A DNA stretch of 64,000 nt from Dehalococcoidia bacterium (GTDB lineage: Bacteria > Chloroflexota > Dehalococcoidia > Bin125): contig JAJDWB010000020.1 of NCBI GenBank assembly GCA_022825855.1, forward strand, positions 1 to 64,000, in the 5' to 3' direction. The position numbers were made by a program, and so were the translations under genes. Below the pieces are notes generated by a model that did not search any database, was not told the origin of the DNA, and saw only the letters and a program-made list of their open reading frames with translations. Shown piece by piece: positions 51,326 through 64,000 of the stretch; position 1 is the stretch's first letter, and the number at the start of each line of letters is the position of its first letter.

Positions 51326-52473
51326 CCGGACCGATCGCGGGCCAGCGCCGCCAGCGGGCAGATCCGGCAGGCGCCCTGCCGGCAGCGGCTCTGCTCCAGT
51401 TCGAGCAGCGCCTGACTGTGCGGGTGCCGCCAGCGCAGGCGTTCGCCCAGCCGCTCACGCAGCTCGTCGCTGCGCCGGTAGCGAACGGCGGGCAACTCGC
51501 GCCAGCGCTGCCAGCAGCCGGTCAGCGGATAGACCGCGTCGGCCAGCAGTTGCACGGCACGCCCCGGGCCCAACAGACGCGGGATGCGCAGCGACGCAAC
51601 CGCTTCGCCGGTGGGCAGCGCCGACAGCCGGATCACCGCCGTCCACGGCCGCTGCCCGCCGGCGCTCCAGCGCCGGCAGAGCGTGTCCAACACCTGCGCC
51701 AGACCCTCCGGCCGGCCCAGCGCGCCGCGGCCCCAGCGCCAACCCTGCGGATCGATCTCCAGCCGGACTTCGGACCAGTCCGACACCCGGCCGATAGCCT
51801 CGATCGCCGCCCGCTCCGCGCGCGCTGCGTTGTGCGGCTGGCCCAGCGCCCGAGCCGAGGCGATCAGCGCCCGGCGATCATCCGCCGTGCCCGGCCCGGA
51901 CGGCGGATCAATCGCCCGCAACACCCGCACCTTCCGCGCGAAGCGGCGTTCGGCGATCCGCTCCAGCCGCGCCTCGACCGCCGCCGGGCCGGCGCGAGCC
52001 ACGATGTCCACACAGGGAGGCGGCGCGGCTGCTCCAGGAGGCGCTCCGGCGGACTCGGCAGGGGGCAGCGCCACGGCCTGCGGCACGCGCGGATCGACCG
52101 GGACGGTCAGGCCGGCGTCACCCTCGCGCGGCGCGACGAGGTGCAGCAGGGTATCGGCGTAGGCCGCGTCGCCGTCGTGGCCGTGCTGCAGCCAGGCGTT
52201 GGCCCGCAGGTGTAGCTCGACATCGCCGCGCCGCGCCCGCCCCTCGGCGTCCAGGATCTGCGCCCCCTGAAAGTCGGGCCCGGGCCCGTGATTCCAGCGA
52301 CCCGGTGTGATCACCCGAACCCGACTCGCAGGTTCATCTGGTCCATCCGCGTACAGGAACGGCGTCGGCCAGCGCGACTCCGCCCAGCGCCGCTGCAGCG
52401 CCCGTTCGCCCCCCGCCTTACTGCCGCCGGGCTCGGCGTCGCCGCCCGCGTCCGATGCCCGTTCAGCCCGCCC
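51322..52473 (-). CDS. DUF2851 family protein
   Basis: The 383-aa product has the DUF2851 landmarks: RRWAESRWPTPFLYADG, VRVITPGRWNHGPGPDFQGAQIL, the GDVELHLRANAWLQHGHDGDAAYADTLLHLV block (GDVELHLRANAW, HGHDGD) and a C-terminal cysteine cluster CRQGACRICPLA. The histidine- and acid-rich block suggests a metal-dependent or nuclease-like active site, but no function is established for the family. ATG at 52473 lies within the 3' end of the XRE gene, so the two are coupled; other starts upstream (52497, 52563) are possible. Confidence 0.85.
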   Translation of the reverse strand, partial: GRAERASDAGGDAEPGGSKAGGERALQRRWAESRWPTPFLYADGPDEPASRVRVITPGRWNHGPGPDFQGAQILDAEGRARRGDVELHLRANAWLQHGHDGDAAYADTLLHLVAPREGDAGLTVPVDPRVPQAVALPPAESAGAPPGAAAPPPCVDIVARAGPAAVEARLERIAERRFARKVRVLRAIDPPSGPGTADDRRALIASARALGQPHNAARAERAAIEAIGRVSDWSEVRLEIDPQGWRWGRGALGRPEGLAQVLDTLCRRWSAGGQRPWTAVIRLSALPTGEAVASLRIPRLLGPGRAVQLLADAVYPLTGCWQRWRELPAVRYRRSDELRERLGERLRWRHPHSQALLELEQSRCRQGACRICPLAALARDRSG

Positions 52474-52765
52474 CATCGCCATCGTCCTGCCCGTCATCCG
52501 CCCGGTCCCACCCGTCCGCCCCGCTCGATTGTGGATCGCCCGGCTGGAAGGGAAACGCGACATCTTCGGCGACCCGGGTCAGCAGCCGCGCCGCCGTGCC
52601 CCGAGGTGCGTAGGCGCCCCGCTCCCACTCCGACACCGTCTGCTGGCGCGCGTTCAGCTCCTCGGCCAACGCCTGCTGACTGAGGCCGGCGTGACGTCGC
52701 AGCCGCCGGATCGTCTCGGCATCCCAGCTGTCGTCCCGGCGCCGCCGATCCTCCCTGACACCCAC
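52463..52765 (-). CDS. XRE-family helix-turn-helix regulator
   Basis: From the GTG at 52765 (GGGAAG upstream) the protein has 100 aa. Residues 16-66 form a lambda-repressor-type HTH: ETIRRLRRHAGLSQQALAEEL and ARQQTVSEWERGAYAPRG, closely matching the XRE consensus. The remaining tail is acidic. The HTH is the only domain. It precedes and overlaps DUF2851. A dyad TACACG-N4-CGTGTA 22 bp upstream of its start is a candidate autoregulatory operator. Confidence 0.88.
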   Translation of the reverse strand: MGVREDRRRRDDSWDAETIRRLRRHAGLSQQALAEELNARQQTVSEWERGAYAPRGTAARLLTRVAEDVAFPFQPGDPQSSGADGWDRADDGQDDGDGAG

Positions 52766-52786
52766 GGCACACTTCCCCCTTCCCGA

Positions 52787-52802
52787 TACACGGTAACGTG
52801 TA
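52787..52802. promoter_or_regulatory. dyad upstream of the XRE gene (candidate operator)
   Basis: TACACG (52787-52792) and CGTGTA (52797-52802) are a perfect 6-bp inverted repeat spaced by GTAA. On the minus strand TATGGT (52802-52807) is a possible -10 box just before it, placing the dyad near the transcription start of the XRE-DUF2851 pair. XRE regulators often bind such dyads to control themselves. Confidence 0.5.
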
Positions 52803-52893
52803 CCATACCCCTCCACAAGTCCCCCAAGGGCTTCCATCGTCCCCGATTCGGCCCAACCTGGCCCGGATCCGCCCCGCGCGGCGCGATCAGCCG

Positions 52894-52922
52894 TTGACGC
52901 AGCCGTCGCCGGATCATATGAT
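52894..52922 (+). promoter_or_regulatory. predicted rpoBC promoter
   Basis: TTGACG (52894-52899) and TATGAT (52917-52922) are spaced by exactly 17 bp, a near-consensus vegetative promoter and the best in the window. Transcription from about 52929 would give a leader of about 220 nt before rpoB. No attenuator hairpin was identified with confidence in the leader. Confidence 0.8.
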
Positions 52923-53151
52923 GGCGTTTCAACGTATGCCCCGAAACGTCATGGCACCTGCGAATTGCGCGCCGGCGCGTCCCTGCGGCGCGTGCATGCT
53001 CGCGGTCGTGGACCCTGCCCGACTGGCCGCCGCGCAACGAAGCGGCGCACGGACCGCCGGGCGCGGTTGCGAGGAGTAGCGCAGGCAAGACACAGGCCCA
53101 CAGCCAACAGGCTGCACACAGGCGACACACAGGCACCAAGGAGGTTCGCTG

Positions 53152-61591
<8,440 letters not shown>

Positions 61592-61617
61592 GCCGCCCCG
61601 ACACGCTGCCTCAACCG

Positions 61618-61646
61618 GGGGCGCTCTCGCCGCGCGGGAGCGCCCC
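61618..61646 (+). terminator. hairpin after rpoC, probable terminator
   Basis: GGGGCGCTC (61618-61626) and GAGCGCCCC (61638-61646) form a perfect 9-bp stem with an 11-nt loop, 26 bp after the rpoC stop. No T-run follows, as often in GC-rich genomes, so termination strength is uncertain. Confidence 0.6.
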
Positions 61647-61714
61647 TGTCGCATCCCATTCGATCAGGCTCCGGCGCCGCGTCGCGGGTCCGGGCCGAGG
61701 AGAGCGCAATCCAG

Positions 61715-62761
61715 ATGACTGCCGTCAGCGACTACCGGCTCTATCCCGCGATCCGGGCGCAACCTTCCGAGTGCGCCAAGCTGCTCAGCAGCGCCCAGCC
61801 CTTCGATCGGGCCGCCGCGGCGCTCTCCCGGGCGTCCCGCGTCTGGACCGTCGGCATCGGCACCTCATTCAACGCCGCCAACGCCGCCGCCTGGATGCTG
61901 CGCGCCGCCGGACTCGAAGCCCGACCATTGACCAGCCTCGAGTTCGCCGCCTGGCCGACCGTCTCCAACGGCGACGCCGCCCTGCTCTTCGCCCACACCG
62001 GCCGCAAGACCTGGAGCGGGCACGCCCTCGCGCTCTGCGTTGAGCGCGGCATCCCGGTCGTGCTGATCACCAAGATCGAGACCGAGTTCGATCTCGCCTC
62101 CCTGCCCGGCAGCGTCACCGTCCTGCACACGACCACGCAAGACCCCTCATCGATGTACACCATCTCCCACACCACGGCGATGACGGCGGCGGCGGCGATT
62201 GCCGATCTCGTCTCGCCCGGCTCGATTGGCGACACGGCCGAGATTCCCTCGGCATTGGCGTCGGCGCTCGCGCTGGAGGACGAGATCGCCGAACTCGCCG
62301 CCGAGTGGTCGTCGGGCGACCTGATCGCCCTGGGTGCAGGGCCGATACTGGCGGCTGCCGAGGAGGCGCACATCAAGATCGCCGAGGCCTCCCGCCGCCA
62401 GATCCGGCACCAGGAGCCGGAGTCCTTCCTGCACGGGCCCGTCGTGCAACTGCTCGACAGCAACCGCATCCTCAGCTTCGCCGCCAACGACGCTGCCGCC
62501 GACCGCACCCGCGCGATCACCCGGCTCACGATCGACATGGGCTGCTCGGCCGCTTGGGTTGCGCCGCCGAGCGTGCCCGCGCCCGAGTCCGCCCGCCATC
62601 TCCCGCTCGCGGAACTGTCGCCCGAGCTGCTCGGCATTCCCGCCGTCGTTCCCGCGCAACTGCTCGCCGCTCACCTCGCCGCCAACGACAACGTCAACGC
62701 CGACGACTTCCGCACCGACGTGCCCGAGTTCCTCGCCGCGCTGTCCAGGCTGTCGCTCTAG
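61715..62761 (+). CDS. SIS-domain sugar isomerase-like protein (GlmS isomerase-domain type)
   Basis: The 348-aa protein has two SIS domains. The first contains VWTVGIGTSFNAANAAAWML, LTSLEFAAWPT and DAALLFAHTGRKTWSGHALAL (GIGTS, TGR phosphosugar-binding loops). The second has LIALGAGPILAAAEEAHIKIAEASR, RHQEPESFLHGPVVQL, the equivalent of the GlmS E...FLHGP catalytic segment. There is no glutaminase domain, so it resembles the AgaS/GlmS isomerase half. The substrate is probably an amino- or keto-sugar phosphate. AGGAGAG precedes the ATG. It converges with valS. Confidence 0.88.
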   Translation: MTAVSDYRLYPAIRAQPSECAKLLSSAQPFDRAAAALSRASRVWTVGIGTSFNAANAAAWMLRAAGLEARPLTSLEFAAWPTVSNGDAALLFAHTGRKTWSGHALALCVERGIPVVLITKIETEFDLASLPGSVTVLHTTTQDPSSMYTISHTTAMTAAAAIADLVSPGSIGDTAEIPSALASALALEDEIAELAAEWSSGDLIALGAGPILAAAEEAHIKIAEASRRQIRHQEPESFLHGPVVQLLDSNRILSFAANDAAADRTRAITRLTIDMGCSAAWVAPPSVPAPESARHLPLAELSPELLGIPAVVPAQLLAAHLAANDNVNADDFRTDVPEFLAALSRLSL

Positions 62762-62769
62762 GCGAGTTC

Positions 62770-64000
62770 TCAGCCCAGCGCCCCGATCCGCGACTCCAGA
62801 TCCGCTTGCTGGCGCTGCAGGTCGGCGGCCAGTTCCTCCGCTTGCTGAACAACCTCAGCCGGCGCCTTGGCCCGGAAACCCTCGTTGGCCAGCTTCGCCT
62901 CAGCGCCCCGCAGACGCTTGACGATGCCTTCGAGATCCTTGCTCAGTCTCGCCCGCTCCTGCTCGAGGTCGACCAGGCCGCCCAGCGGCAGGATGATCTC
63001 CGCCGAAGGCAGCACCGCCGACGCGATCTGCTCGCTCGGCGCATCGCTGCGGTCGCCCACGATCGTCAGGGGACGAGCCCGCGACAGCACCTCGACGATC
63101 GGCTGCGCCGCCGAGACCGCCGCCGCCACGTCCTCCTGCGGCAGCACGTACGCTTCCGCCCACTGTCCGGCCTGCACGCGGTAGTCCGCTCGCACCTGCC
63201 GCACGGCCGTGACGATCTCCTGCACCGCCGCGAAGGCCTGTTCAGCCTCCATGTCCCGCCTGGCATCGCCCGGCTGCGGATAGCGCGCGCCGATCAACGC
63301 CGTCGTATCGGCGGCGTCGCCCAGATGCGGCCGCAACTGCTGCCAGATCGCCTCGGTCACGAACGGCATCCAGGGATGCAACAGGCGCAGGCCGCCGTCG
63401 AGCACCCGCGTCAACACCGGCAGCGGCGACGTATCCCCGTTGCGCAGGCGCACCTTGCTCGCCTCGACGTACCAGTCGAAGAACTCGCCCCAGAGGAAGT
63501 CCTGGATCTGCCGCCCCGCCTCGCCGAGCTGGTACTGACGCAGCAGCTCGTCCACCGAGTCCGTCACCGCCTGCAGCCGCGACAGGATCCATCGATCCTC
63601 CAGCGCGGTCGCATCCGATCCATCGCCGATCGACGACTCGGCCTGGGAGATCTCGCCCAGCACGAACTTCGCCCCGTTCCACAGCTTGTTGGCGAAGTTC
63701 CTCGAGCCCTCCAGCCGCTCGTCCGTCAAGCGCATGTCATTGCCCGGCGTCGAGCCCGTGGCCAGCGTGAAGCGCAGCGCGTCCATCCCGTACTGGTCGG
63801 CCTTCTCCAGCGGATCGATCACGTTGTCCAGCGACTTCGACATCTTGCGGCCCTGCGCGTCGCGCACCAGCCCGTGCAGGTAGACCGTGTGGAACGGCGC
63901 CGCGCCCATGTTGTAGCAACCCATCATGATCATCCGCGCGACCCAGAAGAACAGAATGTCGTAGCCAGTCTCCATCACCGAGGAGGGATAGAAGCGGGAG
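62770..64000 (-). CDS. valS: valyl-tRNA synthetase, C-terminal part (5' end outside window)
   Basis: The frame is open to the window edge, so the N-terminal two thirds are missing. What is seen: VMETGYDILFFWVARMIMMG, the class I KMSKS motif in GRKMSKSLDNVIDPLE, FTLATGSTPGNDMRL, the tRNA-binding helical domain (FANKLWNGAKFVLGEIS, ILSRLQAVTDSVDELLRQY, FFDWYVEASKVRLRN, LHPWMPFVTEAIWQQL) and the C-terminal coiled coil (LVDLEQERARLSKDLEGIVKRL to QRQQADLESRIGAL), the Val-tRNA-synthetase arm. It charges tRNA-Val. An ATG at 63978 is internal, not the gene start. Confidence 0.96.
   Translation of the reverse strand, partial: SRFYPSSVMETGYDILFFWVARMIMMGCYNMGAAPFHTVYLHGLVRDAQGRKMSKSLDNVIDPLEKADQYGMDALRFTLATGSTPGNDMRLTDERLEGSRNFANKLWNGAKFVLGEISQAESSIGDGSDATALEDRWILSRLQAVTDSVDELLRQYQLGEAGRQIQDFLWGEFFDWYVEASKVRLRNGDTSPLPVLTRVLDGGLRLLHPWMPFVTEAIWQQLRPHLGDAADTTALIGARYPQPGDARRDMEAEQAFAAVQEIVTAVRQVRADYRVQAGQWAEAYVLPQEDVAAAVSAAQPIVEVLSRARPLTIVGDRSDAPSEQIASAVLPSAEIILPLGGLVDLEQERARLSKDLEGIVKRLRGAEAKLANEGFRAKAPAEVVQQAEELAADLQRQQADLESRIGALG

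Larger units (their letters stand above)
52766..53151. other. 386-bp intergenic region between XRE and rpoB
   Basis: This gap separates the divergent XRE-DUF2851 and rpoBC units. It holds the XRE-side dyad, the rpoB promoter at 52894-52922, a long leader of about 220 nt and the AAGGAGG ribosome site before the rpoB ATG. Open frames within it have no family features and poor codon patterns, so no gene is called. Confidence 0.7.

Noticed and set aside
52798-53079. Possible 93-aa gene upstream of rpoB
   Set aside because: Lies over the rpoB promoter, no ribosome site, low-complexity product without homology features.

Overview
The window is GC-rich, densely coded bacterial DNA with short gaps and many 1-4 bp stop/start overlaps. 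It encodes the HrcA/CIRCE heat-shock circuit, F420-type luciferase-like oxidoreductases, DUF3500 and BKACE proteins, DUF58/MoxR modules, a transketolase split into two subunits and a class I fructose-bisphosphate aldolase. Together these suggest a Chloroflexota-like lineage (SAR202/Dehalococcoidia-type), but this is an inference from gene content, not a phylogeny. No rRNA, tRNA, CRISPR array, IS element or integrase was recognised.

Region by region. 1-3372 (minus): a partial CocE-type hydrolase, an MBL-fold protein with eroded metal ligands, and a ketosynthase homologue lacking all three catalytic residues. 3439-9278 (plus): a sigma70-type promoter and a perfect CIRCE operator drive hrcA-grpE-dnaK-dnaJ-prmA. 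rsmE, the usual next gene, follows only after an inverted, atypical SDR gene. 10954-12099 (minus): a Tat-type M23 lipoprotein. 12185-17486 (plus): MoxR ATPase, DUF58 protein and a membrane transglutaminase-like protein whose catalytic Cys and His are both Tyr. 17496-23269 (minus): a Bat-type operon (MoxR, DUF58, BatD-like, BatA-like VWA, and a BatB-BatC fusion) meeting the first cluster tail to tail.

23386-35002 (plus, more accessory in character): two F420-type LLM oxidoreductases separated by a REP/BIME-like double hairpin, an HTH protein, a 40-bp tandem repeat, a small membrane protein (minus), a BKACE enzyme, two paralogous PNPOx-fold proteins, an MFS transporter, proA, DUF3500, two small acidic orphans, a HAD hydrolase and a BrnT/BrnA-like toxin-antitoxin pair. 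35020-36851 (minus): split transketolase. 37013-37895 (plus): thpR and a SWIM-like zinc protein. 37921-41697 (minus): a solute-binding lipoprotein, an intact fabF and folC. 41849-46067 (plus): fbp, class I aldolase, rdgB, moaA and moaC. 46064-47724 (minus): a TPR protein and an unknown protein behind an operator-like palindrome.

47917-51325 (plus): a membrane protein with a PP2C-like N-terminus and propeller-like C-terminus, then tsaD. 51322-52765 (minus): DUF2851 and an XRE regulator. 52894-61591 (plus): rpoBC behind a near-consensus promoter. Then a SIS-domain isomerase-like gene and, on minus, the 3' part of valS.

The most notable pattern is a set of proteins that keep an enzyme fold but have lost catalytic residues (ketosynthase, MBL, SDR, transglutaminase). 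Next come the paired MoxR/DUF58 envelope modules and the compact toxin-antitoxin pair.
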